NCBI GenBank assembly: GCA_944470555.2
Contig: OX104130.1
Coordinates: forward strand, 68,205,160 to 68,269,159
Source: Heterobilharzia americana
Lineage: Eukaryota; Platyhelminthes; Trematoda; Strigeidida; Schistosomatidae
Reading direction: 5' to 3'
Length of the DNA stretch: 64,000 nt
The position numbers and the translations under genes are program-made. Of the stretch, positions 11,201 through 26,200 are shown in pieces. Under the pieces are notes generated by a model, which was not told the origin of the DNA, searched no databases, and worked only from the letters and a program-made list of their open reading frames with translations. Each line of letters begins with the position of its first letter. Positions within the stretch are counted from its first letter, which is position 1.

Positions 11201-14200
11201 CTTGGGGGTCACTGGACAAGTGCTACATCCTAATATGAGATGATGAATAGTATCTTGGAATCAGTAAATCCTCATAACCCCCAAAACTGAGATACTGTTC
11301 ATTTCTCATTAGTGACTTTTTTCGAGATGAGATTTCTCGAAGTTCTAATGAGAAGTTGTGACTAGAGGTGAAAATCAAGTCATACGGAAGGATAGATACT
11401 GAATGACTGCATTGGATAGAAGTCGCACTGTATCACGAGCTGACAAAAGTATGAAAATGTGGACTACCGAGTTCTGGCCAAGTGACTCGATGGTAGCCTG
11501 CTGGCCGGGAGACCTGAGGGTTCTAGGTTTATCACCCGGCGAGACGGACTGCGAGAATGGGTGTACACTACTGAGAAGTCTCATGTTGAGACGAAGTAGC
11601 TTTTCAACACTCCCAGGTTTGAAGTAATTTTCCGGATTATATCAGTTCGTGATGAATACCGACTTAAAATAAAAGGTGGTAAGCGAAGTAAAAATGAACT
11701 GCCATTTGCTTGTTATCAAATAAATTCCAAAATCAGAAATAGGAAATATAAACTGGTTGATCTCCACTGACCGTTCAGTCTGTTTAGTCCAGGAGGTCGT
11801 TCGTGGACTGAATAGTCCAGTGGTAACGTGGCTGACTGCAACCGTGGGGAAAATAGGTTCAAATCTCTCACAGGACATTATTTTCCTTGAAGTTGTCCAG
11901 CTGACCATTACGAAAGCGGATGAAACTTAGCTTAAGCGTAGCTTTCTACCGATCGTCTCTAATCAACTCATTTTCTTCAAAGTGTACCGCAGTGGTGAGC
12001 CTTCCTAGTATGGTGGCCACATAACAAAATGATCGATAGAATTTGGTCAACACTCAGAACTAAGGTATTTAAGATTAGTTTAGTTTAGGGGTTTGTGGGG
12101 ATTTATTGATTTCAGGTTGGTACTCATTATGGATTGATATCATTTGGGGGAACTTTGGAAATTTGAGAGCACAGCTGTTCCGTCTATGTGTTCTTCAGCA
12201 GTACACACTCATCACCCCAGCCTGCCATGGATCGAACCCACAACCTTCAGGTTCCGTGGATAGCATGCTACCATTGAGCCACTGGGACAGAATTCAGTGG
12301 TCCGCATATCCTAATACTGTCACTTCATAACATAGTGGGACAATCCTCAAGTGCCATCTTTCAGGAACATTGGAAATCGGGGAGCAGTGGACAGCTGTTT
12401 CGTCCGGGTATGAGACTCCTCAGCAGTACGCACCCATGAATACCAAATTAAAAAATCAATAAAACCCCATGAACCTCCAGTAAATGCTACTGTTTCGCTA
12501 TGCGATATTTCTAATAAACAGACTAAAATGGAATTACACTCGTCCACAGTGCCCAAGTTTTACACTTATATTAACCTCAAGATTCAGTTGATCTAGTGCT
12601 CATTGGCGACTAGCTTCGAAAGGTAATTCCTGAAGTTGTAATGGAAAGTCGTTACCAGTGGTGAACGTGGAGACAAATACTCAAGAATGATACTGGATAA
12701 TGATTGCACTATGTTGCGAACTGAAGTAAGTTGGAAATATGAAGCACTGAATTCTGACCGAGTGGCTCAATTTTAAAATGCTATCCACGGAACCTGAAGG
12801 TCGTGGATTCGATCCCTGGGTGTGTTTGTGGGTGCTGAGGAGCCCTATAGTGGGACGAAACAGCTGTCCAACGCTCCTACGTTTCTAATATTCCTCCAAC
12901 TGGTGTCAGTTTATGATGAATACCAAATTGAAATATATAAGATTAGTTACTATATAATGCCCAGTTGACGCAGCCGAAATCATTTATACCACTAATAGAT
13001 GAATCACTGAGTTACTGCAAAAAGGTTTAAAATTCAACTGTTTAACATTATACAATTCTGTATTAGTAAACAGGATAGGCTGTCTATGCACTTCTCTACT
13101 CTGGAAAATCTCCTAAAGAATATGCTTTCCAGTATTGTCCACTTACTGTTCGTCATGTTAAACGAAGATTACATCTATGATTTCTTAACATACAAGTTAA
13201 CCTTCTAATATATTTCAGTTATTCAGTCGACAATCTCCCATTAGTTCAGAGTATTTATTTTTACCGTCTTTATGGAACATTTCATGTAATTTATCTTCCT
13301 TGACATCATCAACTCCATGGACGATTGATAAGACTTGTTTGATGTTACTAGTTATCGTATTAAATTTAGATTCATGTTCAACTGTTCAATATTTCTATTT
13401 ACGTCCTACTGTATAAACGTTAGTTTATGTATACAGATCAGTTTTTTTAGAAATTAGCTGTTTTTCAAAATTATCATATTTTAGATTTCATCACTATTAG
13501 CAGTTTGATCGACAAGAAATCACAAATTTAGGTTATAAGCCAATTGTGAAAGTAATCAGAACGGTAAATCTGAAATTTTTGTTAACTGCTTAAATTTGGC
13601 TCTACATGATACATTCACATGTTTTTTCCGAGCTACAGATCATTTCAGTTATGGTCGAGTGAGTTTTATTACCCACGTTTAAAAGTATTCAGCACAATTT
13701 TTATAAAAGTATTTCGTGTGTAATATGATTCTAAATAGTCCTATGTACTGCAGAATCTACGTGTACGGTATGTTGTAGTGATACTCGTGATTTCCCGTTG
13801 CTGAAATGCTCAACTCCTGACACCCATTGGACAAGTGGTGGCTACCGTGCCTCAGTGGCCCAATGGGTAACGCATTCGGCGTTTGAAGTGAAAGGTACTG
13901 AGAACAACACTCACTGGGGTGCAGGTACATCCAGCTGGTCAGTCTCAAATAGGACGAAACGCGCGTCCTGGGTTCCTCTGCTAGTCATCAATATAGTGTA
14001 TAGTACGTATTGTTTATGTTATGATTACCTATATGCTTGCTTATATATATTCGAGACAAGCCTTACGTTGGTACGATAGTAAATAACTGTATCATTGGAA
14101 CTAACTTGATATATATGATCAACTCATTTCTAACTCTTTGAAATAAGGTGCTTTAATGATTGATTCAGCTCTCAAAAATTAACTAGTTTTGCAAAGCTAA

Positions 14201-17200
14201 CATTTTTTTTCAGTTCATTTAGTGGCTAGCGGTGGAAACGAAGACACGAGTTTCATACGGTTTGGGACTCGTCAGGTATATGTACCTGCACTCCCACTCC
14301 ATCTACCAGCAGAGATCAGACATTTCCATCCAATATAATAACAAGAAATAACAAGCATCATTTAATAACATCGTTTTGTTCTCTATGAAGGCTGTTGATG
14401 ACTATGATTATCCAGTCTTAGTGTTCACTGTATATGTCCGTTACTGAGCCTTTCTTAAGCTCAATAACAAGTAATATTGGTGGGGTTAGGACCAACATTT
14501 GATTGTCGAAACTTTAATTGCATTCTGCAAGGAAAAGAAAGAGTGAAATCTAATCGAATCACTTTAAGTACGAAGCTTTTTAAAGGAGTCTTAAAGATAC
14601 GATAGGGAATTACAACTTCTACAGTTGAACCGTTTACTTCCAAAAGAACAGCACAACACTACTAATATATTTACTTACCTAAACAGCATCCGATATCGTA
14701 CTATACAAACTGAGTAACTAATAAAATGAAGCATACTGTTCAAATATTTTTCGTATAGATAATCTGATTTTTTCACTTCCTTCCTACCAATTTCTCATGA
14801 GAATGTGTTATGCATCGTCTACGATCAATGTTTCTGTAATACGCATTAAAGTAATTAGCCCTCATGATAAATTTACGCAGCTTTATAATGAAGACTAAGA
14901 TTATCTGAACAATATGATGCATTACTGCTATAAATTTTGAACAAATTGATCATAAATGGAACATATTGCTTTGTCGATGGGAGGATAAGTCGATCAGAAG
15001 GTCGATCTATAGGAAACTTATGTGATTCCTGTAGTTATTGTCCAGTTTAACACAAACGCAACTTGGTTAGATACTTATTTAATAGGATAGATTGCCTCTT
15101 CACCAACAACATAAGAGAAGACGAAACCAAAATGTTGATAGCAACACTGTTACAGAGTTTCTACCCTCTGAAATTTATCAACATGTGATAAAGCTATGTA
15201 GCCCTTAAAGGCATTGAGTGTTCAGTTCCTAAAATAAATGTCTACATCTCATTACTATTTAGAGGTAATTCACCTAGCTTTAGACCAAGCATCTGTAAAA
15301 CAAATTGTGCATCCAAGGTAATCATTGTAAAGAAGACGAAGTCTATATTACGCCACAAACCAAAGCAATACACAGATAATTGCATCATATCCCACTGTGT
15401 TTATCAATTTACATGTGTACGGGGATATATATGCATAGCAAGGAGTAATCGTGTTATGCAGTTGAGGATGGTTAAACATGTATCTGATCGGCTTCAAAAG
15501 CAGTTGACCTCAACAGATCTGATAAGTGCAGGAGACAAATACTCATCTTCTTCTATTGCTAGATACACACTAGGAACTAATCGCGGGATAAATATGAAAA
15601 CAGCCTTCAAAGTCTTGAATGAAAGTGGACAGGGCCGAGTACTTAGATTCGCCGAACCCCCATATATCCGTAGATTTAAACTTCCTTTATGTAGGCGAAA
15701 ACAATTTGTACTCACTTCAACCCCATCTTGGTAATACTGATTACGATTCTCATATCGAGAGTAATGTGTTATGATTTAGATTTCGGTTTCATTCTGCCCT
15801 TCCTATTTTTATGTTTTCGAATGACTTAATTGACCTTTTTAGTAAATTTTGATATATAGTTCAAAAAGTCCACGTGTAGTCAGATTATTCGAAATGCATA
15901 GCGCTATAGATAGTGATGGGACTCCTCTATCTTCAGTACTGACTAAAAATGAACTAGGATTCACAATGAGTTATGATTTGAAAACCTCGGCACACTGTCG
16001 ACTGTTAGCAGCTTGGAGGTTTGGGATACTTTGGGCACTATACAGATCGTGATGATATGTCCTACACCTTATTCACATCCTTAGTTAAGTCTAAATTGAA
16101 AAACTGTGCACAGGAGGCAAATCTTTGTCCGGAAAGTGACGCTGACCTTCTGAAAAGAGTTCAGAGGGCCTGCAATGTCAACTTAAGGAGCTGAACCTCT
16201 CCCCCCTATCCTATGTCAGACAGACAGGCGATCTAGCCATGCTATGCAAGATTCTAAGAAATGACTTTGAACCTGATCTATCTCCTCTTTTCCTTTTTCG
16301 CTAGGTCGGGACACCTCAGAGGACATAGTAGGAGGATACAAAAGTAAAGAACGAACATAGTCTCCGTAGAGTAATGGTTCTCACGTTGAGTAATTAACGC
16401 CTGGAACCGACTCCCAGAAGAAGTGGTGCCCAGATCATCAATTGGACAAGCACAGAAATCTACTGGAAAAGGATGAATATAGGCTCATATTATTTTATTC
16501 TCAAATAACAAATCTGGATCTGAATATGCTAATAAATCATATACCTAAGATAACCTCTATCTTCTCATTACTAAGTTGTACAAGTATTTACACTAACAAT
16601 ACAACTCTTTCCTTCATAAAATGTTTGGTTCTTCATTCTTCCAGAATATTCTCATCATCAAGAACACTCAACATAAAATAATTTGTCTAGCACTATACAT
16701 GTAAAACTTACTTCAGGTGAAGTAATTCCAGATATCATTCTATTCCAGACATTATTTGGTACTGCGAAAACTGTATACCATACATTTGAATCTGGTTCAT
16801 CTAATTTCTTTTTCAAATCATTGGGTAGACTTTGAACAAAGGCTGATAGATCAGGTTCAGCGTTTATACGTTTCAAAACTGTTGGATATTTATATGTGGG
16901 TGGTAAAGCCTTAAGAAGATAAGCGAAACATAACAAGAATAATGATGAATTACTTTTTTTTCCCTCTTTGAGCATGTATATTTCACAACAGTGCTAATTT
17001 GAACTAGGAAGCATTTACCAACTCCAGGTTATTTTGAAAAGATTTTTTCAGTTCATTAGCTTAAAATATATCAAAGATAAACCACACTCGAAAGACTTAA
17101 GATCCATTGTGTTAGCTAAGGTTTGATAGGCTTTCTTCTGTGTAGTTAAAAATACTGTGACACGAAAAATGAAAAGCTGCTTAAATTGAAGGATCATTCT

Positions 17201-20200
17201 GGTACTAAAGGAAATAACTACCTGATTAAGTCTCAGATAAAACACCTAAATTTAATATGTAACCAAATTAAGATGTAATACAAATACCCTTCTAGTTTAT
17301 GGAGACTTTTTAAGGATCTCAGTGGCAAGATAAAACTCGGAAATGTAGCCTGCAAAAATGTCCCTGCACTAAACCAGTCATTCATACTTAAATCTATTAC
17401 TTTTATCTCATCTAATTTTTCATGCATAACAGAAGGCAACTTTGCTAAATTCACTGTAACATTTGTGTTCATATGCTTAAAATCATTAAAAGTTTCTCAA
17501 AGCCTCGAACCAGATGGCATGACAGATATTCTTTTCTGATATTCATCCACTCACAAACATTAATAATGAGTTCTTTGCTAGAAATAACATGATGACATCC
17601 TTGAAGAAAGTTGAAGTGCTTCTGGTATCTAAGACCATATTTTCTAACGGAAGTGCGGATTTCTGACCAGCTGAAACAGCTTCACCATTCCTAAAGACTG
17701 CGGAAGAACTGTTGATTCGTGTGCTTCGTGGTTTTCATCTATCCTAATCAACTTCCCTACAAACTCAGAAGGAGTACTTTATGTGCTGCAGTTGTTTTAA
17801 ATCATAACATTCCCAATCTGGACAGAGGTGGTAAGTATATTATTAGATCTGCCTTCTTAAATTATACTACTACTTCTGACTTTATCCCTAGACCCTTTTT
17901 ACTGAACAAGCTTGCCAGAACTCACATTGAGTTCTCGATTGCAAACTGGCTTCATTCTTATTTTACTGAGGAAAGACAATTCACTTTATACAGAGGGGAG
18001 CGCTGTTCTTCGCTAACTAATTAAATCAATGTGCCTCAAGCTGCTGTTCATTCTAATTTTCTTTTCTCTTTCATTTTTATGACTCACCAACCTCAACTAA
18101 AGTCGACTATGTTAAGTACACCGATGACCTGACAGTATTCATGCAGATCATCTCTTTTTCAGATTGTTTCCGATTTAAAACTTAACTGAAAGTGGTCACT
18201 TATCTTTCTCAAATGGCTTTCATACAATCCATCCGAAAGTCAGACGGTTATTCTTAGCTCAAGATATGAACAAAATCTTTGTAAATTCCTTCAGTTTCAT
18301 GACTCCTGTACTGTAGATGGCCCTATTAAAGAGAGTGTCTCAAGCGTGGCTCATCTTGGGTTATACTTTTCTTCAGATTTTTCTTGACCCCTTCATATCT
18401 TAGTGATTTCCAAGAAAATCCTTTGCTTAACATTTTATATAAGGAAACTCAACCTCTAATGTAACGCTTTATTGGCTCCTGTGTTTTGCCCAAGCTTACT
18501 CGTTGTTCCCCCTCATTCTTTCCTGGACTCTGGAGAGAAGACTATGCTGTGTTGCTTAGGGTTTTGAAGGCTGTTATAAGAGCGAGTCGTATACCACTAA
18601 CCATGCTGATAAATGCAGTCTTGGATAGCCCTCTGAACCCTTGTAGACAACCGGCTGAGAGTACTTTATCTAATGACAAGCATTGTCTGCTTCAGCATCT
18701 CTCTCTATGTCTGTCCTCTGGGAAGGCGAGAAAGAGATGCATTAAAATTTATGCACGTACAACTACATGCAAAAATCAGTCTAAGTATTTTCTCCGATTA
18801 TAGTTCAGTAATGAAGTGAGATTGGCAAACATTTAGTGTATATTGACGGCGATCTCGATTAGGCTACATAGTAGGTGATGGATTGATTCATTTTCATTTT
18901 CGCAATCCCCTGCTTCTAATATAGCTCTTAGAGGAATTCATAAAAGGTATGTATACTAGTTGCACTTCTTTGGAAACATGCACGGATATACAGTTTAAGC
19001 TGATATCAACTTTGAAGGATTAATAAGCTTCAGAAAAGTACATAATCTATCATTCCATCATGTAACTTGATGTCATTGTTAAAAATCCCCTTTCTTTTAC
19101 AGCATCTGAAGATCATTAAAAAGAATTACTGTATAGTGAGTGACCATATTAAACTTTTTTCTGAATAGATTATTTAAAATAGCATGTGCAATCATTCACC
19201 AGTGATAATGTGTAATGCAGCTGAGGATCATTCTAAAAGTGAAATAATTTAAAAGGTAGGACAGGTAGAATAAGGTTAATTAGAATGAGTAATCGTTTAT
19301 GAATTTAACGCAATACTCTTCAATTTTTCAAGCCTCTGACCTTTTACTTTTTTCATATTTCCAATCTTGTTACTTAATAATAACAAGTAGTATTATTATT
19401 ATTATTAGTCCCTTGGGTTCCTAGTGGAACATAGGGCTTCAGTAGCACGCCTCCAGTGACCTCTGTTCTCCGAGATCTTTTCAACCTGGTCCCACGACAG
19501 CCCACAAGCTCTCATTTCCTGCTCGCACGACCTCCTCCATGTCACCCTCGGACGTCCAACTCGTCGCTTCCCATGGGGATTCCACTCGAGGGCCTGACGC
19601 GTGATGTCCTCAGTCGGCCTTCTCAGTGCATGCCCAATCCATCTCCACCTCCTCCTACATATTTGTTGCGTGATAGGTTCTTGGTTGGTTCGTTCCCAGA
19701 GCTCCTTGTTGCTTATTTTTTCTGGCCATCTGATCTTCAGTAGCGAGCCAGCGTAAGCAGTTGTTGATGAATGTCTGTAGTTTATTGGAAATCCCTTTCG
19801 TGACGCGCCAAGTCTCTGAGCCATACAAGAGCACTGACTTGACGTTGGTGTTGAAAATCCGTATCTTGTTCCGCATGCTGAGTGCAGGAGATCTCCACAC
19901 TGGTTTCAGGCTAATGAACGCCTGTCTTGCTTTTCCGATTCTGACTTTGACGTCCTCGTCCGTCCCGCCTGTAGTTGAAACAGTGCTTCCTAGATAAGTG
20001 AAGGAGGTTACTTCCTTCAAGTTTCTCCCGTTGACGGTGATTGGAGTTTGTTGTTGTTGTTGATGGTGGTGGTGCGGTATCTTCATCACTTCTGTCTTCT
20101 CTATATTCACCTGAAGTCCCGTCTTAGCTGCCCCACCTCTTCTATCAACTTGTTAGTTTTTGCCTGCAGATCTTCAAGTTTGTGTGACATTAGGCATAGG

Positions 20201-23200
20201 TCATCGTTGGCGAAATCCAAGTCTTCTAGGTTCTTTTCCGTGGTCCAGCCAGCGTATCCCCCTCTTCTCGCTGCCCACTGTTTGCTGCATGATCCAGTCC
20301 ACCACAATAAGGAATATCATGGGGGATAGTAGGCAACCTTGTTTCACTCCTGTCTTCACTTCAAAGGCATCACTGAGCTTCCCATTGTGGATTACTTGGC
20401 ATGTGGCATCTTCATATAGCTGTTGGACGAGGCGGATAAAGGTTTGCGGTACTCCGTAGTATTGAAGCAGTTTCCAAATTACTTCACGGTCGACGCTGTC
20501 AAAGGCCTTCTCAAAGTCGATGAAGTTGAGGTAGAGAGCTGATTGCCATTCTATGCTCAATAACAAGTAGTATCCACATATTTTTATCGGTGAAATCAAA
20601 GTTATAGCGAAAATGTAATCCATGCTTCAAAATAAATCTCATCACTATATAAATCATTACGTCACATCCCTCTGTGCGTACAAGTTTACATGCGTTTGCA
20701 GTGACGCATACATTAGGTATACTAATCAAATTATATAGCTGAGGACCGTTCAGTCTATCCCTAAATGGCTAGAAAAACAATTACATCAATATTATCTGAT
20801 AAATGCAGAGGGCAGGCAAGCATCATCATTGACAGGTAAACACATTATAGAAGTAAACCACAAGATTGGCCCGAAACAGCTTTTAGATCATCGTATAGGA
20901 GCTGTCAAGACTGTATACTTAGGTTCATTGGAACCTAAGTCATACGAAAGTGCAAACCCCTTTTGTGTCTTTACCTCAAACCTTCCTTGATAATCTATAT
21001 CTCACTTTAACGTCAAGGGAGATGTGAAGGTTTATTATTCCTCCTTATTATCCTTATATCTTCCAAATCTTGTATTTTCTTAATTTATTTATCTTACCCT
21101 AACCTATTTTTATCCTTCGTATAAAATACCTTGAAAAGTAAATGTGACCAGAATGTTCAAAAGGTATGGAGCGAATACACCACATTTCTCTGATAACATC
21201 CGTCCTCTTACTACATTATGCATATTCTCAGCAGTATCCTGCCGTCTTCGTAGTTCATTCAGTGAAGCCTCATTATGAATATGCCACTGTATGACTTGTT
21301 TTGAATTTAAGTATGGGGTTTCATTACTTCGGCCTGAACTGTACTGTATTTCCTTCCACCTAATTGACAGGCTGTAAATATTTCAAGACCCTGAATTTTA
21401 GTGATTATTTTCCTCAGAATAAACCAGATATTTGATTTTAGGTTAGACCAGTATGTTCAAGTAACTAGTAGGACTAGGGGTTGTTTGAAAGATTCGGCTG
21501 TTTGTACTGACTCAATTCGAGTGAAATACTAATGAGTTAACCTTGCCTGGTTAACTAGTTCACTAGATACTAGCCAGTCCTAAGCCCCAATAAAGAGGAA
21601 AGGTTGGGCATAGGACCAGTAAACCCTACCCCGGAAAACCAATACAATCACTAAACAAACTTCAAAGCACAAACAAAATATAAACAACAAAAATAAACTT
21701 ATTCCTAGTTGGAATCGGAGAGATGAAATGACGTCGGTTGGTGGAAGCCTTCGAGAAGCCAGTCGACCGATGTATCCTCTCGATGAAAGCGAAAGTAAAC
21801 ATTGTGACATGGAATGTCCACACCATTATTGAACCCAGCAAGGCAGCCCAGATTGCAAACGAGATAAGAAGATATCATATTGAAGTGCTTGGAATTTGCG
21901 AAAGCAGATGGAATGGAAGTGGACTCTCCAAACTGTCAACTGGAAAGGAGTCATTAACCTTCTCCGATATTGTCACCCAGACGAAACGACAACCACGAGC
22001 ACACTGAGTTTTCTAGTGGCTATCATGATGTCCTGCTTCCAGCAGCATCGAAGGCTCTCTCTCATGCAGTGGGAACCAAGCACTGTTTCAACTACAGGTG
22101 GCGGCACAGACGAGGATGTCAAAGTCAGAATCGGAAAGACAGCAAGACAGGCGTTTATTTGTCTGAAACCAGTGTGGAGATCTTCTGCACTCAGCTCAAA
22201 GAACAAGATCCAGATTTTCAACACCAACGTCAAATCAGTGCCTGTGTATGGTACAGAGACTTGGCGTGGCATACCAATCCCAAGACTGATTCCTTTTTGT
22301 CGCCAAACCTGCCCAACCATACGTCTGTACCATAAAATTACAGTTTTGCCGTCGATATAATAGAATTTCACTGGGAACAAAATACAGACATTACATGTAT
22401 TCATAGTTGGTTTTTATGCACATAATTACGCCTTGTTGTTTAGGAAATTCGGTTCAGTTGAATTTTACAAGTACTGTAACCTAATCATTGCTGTCTCTCC
22501 CTCTCTTTTAGAATTCATATGACCAAAGCTTTGATGACACAGTCAAATGGGTTGAAGAACACTTTCCGTTGGTCAGTATATGATGCTGGTGCCCGAAATG
22601 TTGAATAAAAGTGAGTGTTGGCCAACACACCTGGGTGCTATCAGCACTGATGTTAATTTAAATCTCTGACAGATAACCAATCTTCAACCATTCAAACATA
22701 TATACAACAGAATATGGCTGCCAAACCAGCTAAAACAAGATCTTAGTTCAACGTTAATTTATATTACCGACAAATGTCAATCGCTAATCAACTTACAATA
22801 GAAGACGATTTTAGTTCAGCTAGTAAGTCAGAAGAGCTATGAAATGGATGAATTAATTAAGATCATGAAGAAATTCATATCATTTAAATTTGACTCAGCG
22901 GCTTTGAATAAACGTATTGATCAAAAGAAACTAGCGGTCCAATTAAACCTTCGGCTACCACAAATTTTCCACCAGAAATATTTTATCAAATTCTTCTCTT
23001 TCAATTTGTTTTAATCTTTTGAGTTTATCTTTTAAATGTATCCTATACTCTCATATATTTTTTAAATGTTTTCAAAATACGTTTTATGAAGTTAAGAACA
23101 AAAAGAAAAAACGTTACACCCGATGGAAATGGACTTGTAAATGCTCAAACATACAGGACATTAAAGTGCGGACTATACCGATAGCGAACTGAAGATTTTT

Positions 23201-26200
23201 TGCATGAGGTGAATGAACTACTACCACCAAACTTACACTCAATTTTGTATTCACTCCCGAGTGCAGACCAGACTCTAGTTTAACATCAGCCTACTGTTTC
23301 ACACTAATGCTTTCAGCGCTGTTGTTATTATTAACACTATTCAGATGCAATAATTATTTCTTCTAAAAAAATTGTACGGGAAACTAATTTGTTGAAATAT
23401 TACATGCTGAGAATTCCATTCTGTATTATTACAAAAAATGTGTGATCATGTTGTTAACAATAAAGTGATTATTATTATTGTTAGGCTATAAAGTAGTTCC
23501 TGTTATGAGAATGCTTTGAAGAAGTCTCCTTCATCGCCATCCCAGCATGGTAGCACATGACACTTCGTAAGATACTGTTCCTGAATTTAATATCATTGGT
23601 AACAATGTAATTTAGTTTGCCACGAAGATGGATACTCCCAGCCACTCTAGTGATGGAGATATATATCTAGTTCCCGAAGGAAATCCATAATCGTAGTCAC
23701 TCCCAAATTGGTACGTTTACGAGTTTATTTTCTGCGTGTCGTATTACAACCTCAAGTGAAGACATTTGTCCTGACATTTACTGCTTTTACTATTATCATC
23801 ATTTCAAAAAGCTTGTGAACGATATTGAAAGTCCTGCTATTGAAGAAGGTTCTCAAATTATCATGACCTCCTCTGATGACATCAACTTAGTAATCATGAA
23901 ACACATAACCAAAAGTGACTTAGAGCCTCTGTGTCACGACCAGTCTGATAGCCATCAGTTTACTGAAGTACTGCTGAGATCAGTTTGGAATATAATAAAG
24001 CATCCTCATTAAACGGATAACCATTTAGCCAACTTATGCAACAAACTCGCATACACTTTTCAACTTAGTCTCGGCCCCTGTATCAAAATGCAAACTGCTT
24101 ATCATCCTTTCGTCAGGTGCAAAGCTGGTATTTCCACGTATGTCCATTGCTAAGACTGACGAAGAGCTACAGCACTTACACCAACAAGGTGTGTTGACAC
24201 CTGTCACTCATTCAAAATGGGCAACCTCTTTCACAGCAGTTAAAAAAGCTATTGGTCCCTATTTGCTTATGCTGACCATTTCACTGGCTTGAAAACCAGC
24301 TCCAAGAAAGCATCATTATGCTTTAACTGTTCTTGATATGTCCGCTATTCTACGTGGTACCTGCTTCTTTGCAAAATTAGACAATGCTGACGCAAATTTG
24401 CGAGTTGAATTATCACAGAAAAACCAGAAACTATTGACTCTAAGTACTCATAGCCGACTAGTTTAGTACAATTGGTTCCTACTCTGAATAACGATTTCAC
24501 CAGCACACTTGCAACAGTTAATGGACGTGATTTCATCCAAGATTCCTGGAGTAATCGCCTACTTCGATGATGTCTTAATTATAGCTACTTTCCTAAGTGA
24601 AATCTTTAGCATAAATGAAATGATGTTACCAAAAATCAGAGAAAATGAAATTCGACTTTTTGGATCTATTTTTCCAGTGAAATCTTAAAACAGTGGATCA
24701 CAAGAACCACACAAGTCAAAGGCGATGACACTGATTCTGTCTGCTGAGTAAAATACTTTGGTCACTTTTCCTCGGAAGGAGAAAGACAATTTTGATAACA
24801 CTTTTTGCTACTATAGGGAGCAGGACTCGCCATGAGAATTGATTTTAGAGGTTTATGTGGACTCACTGGTTTCAGAGTAGTATTCATCAAGGAGTGAAAT
24901 AGGTGTTTTTCACTGCTGATGAGTCTCATACTAGGACGAAACACCTATCCAGTACCCCTAAGTTTTCAGTGATTGCCCAAGTGATACCAGTTATTGATGA
25001 ATATCAACGCTGAAATCAATAAATTCCCACAAACTCCGAAATGAACTACTCTACAGTGTTCATTAGTGACTTGCTTCGAGGTGGGACTTCTCTAAGTTCC
25101 AGAGAGAGGTTGTGACCGATGAAACAAGCCAAGTCAAACGCCAGGACAGATACTTAATGACAGCATTGAATAGAGGTCACGCAATATTGCGAACTGGTAG
25201 AAGTAGGATCATATGAACCATTGGATTCCAACCCAGTGGTTCAGTGGCAACATGCTCACCGCGAAAACTGAAGGGCCTGGGATGCATCTCTGGAGATGTT
25301 GTGGTTGGAAACCTCTGAGGATCTCCATACTAGAATAAAGTAGCTTTCCACTGCTCCAATCTAACCGTTACCTTAAGGATGCCATCAACGACACTAGAAA
25401 TTTCATGCAGTTTAGTCGATTGTTGTTTACTTCCCTTGTAGCTAATCAATTCATTGGTTCTTATTGTCTTCCTGCATAATTATCAGTCGTGATGTCTGAG
25501 AATAGGACCCCGAAGGGCGTTATTCAACGACTGAATTATAGAAGTATTTTCTCCATTTCGTAATATTTAGTTAGGAAATGAGGAATTTTGCAATTCAGTG
25601 ACGTAAAGTGTCTACAAGTTTTATAGGTAAGAACTTACTCCATCAATGTGATGGATTAAACCATTCGATGCTTCATGATCTGGACTCAGTAATACTTTGC
25701 AATCCAAGAAAATTAACTGAAACGAGATAATGAACATTAATAGCATTTTGAAATATATATTACTGTGAAAGATAAAAGTAATATAACAGTAACATTTTAG
25801 ATAGTGAGAGGAAACAAGTTCCTTCCAAGTGGTCTCCACAATATGTCAAAAAATCATTTAAAAACTTAAAATACTGCATTTTAGTACTAAAACAAATCAA
25901 CAGAAGTAGGTGATGAGTTCGACAGCAAGCAAGCGAAAAGACCGTTCGGTGTTTAGATCACTCTGATCTGACTGGCGAAATCTATAAACCAGCCTGAGTG
26001 GTTTTTAACTACTCAGTTTATTCAGTAGTAGTATATTTCGCTAGTTCAACACACTCTTTTGTCAGAGACCACGCCTTATGATCTTGGCTGGCTTGTGGTT
26101 TCCAACGAAGACCTTGGTGACATCACAGTTGGATGACGGTTGAAAACTACTCAGCTATGGAAATACCAACGTGGATCATGCAATTTATAGCTCGTTTGCA

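Noticed and set aside
17233..17472. Minus-strand open frame starting [15 protein letters not shown], located 320 bases upstream of exon 5
   Set aside because: It has no splice acceptor/donor that fits the phase between exons 4 and 5, and exon 4 joins exon 5 directly in phase. It borders CR1-like remnants and is probably part of them.
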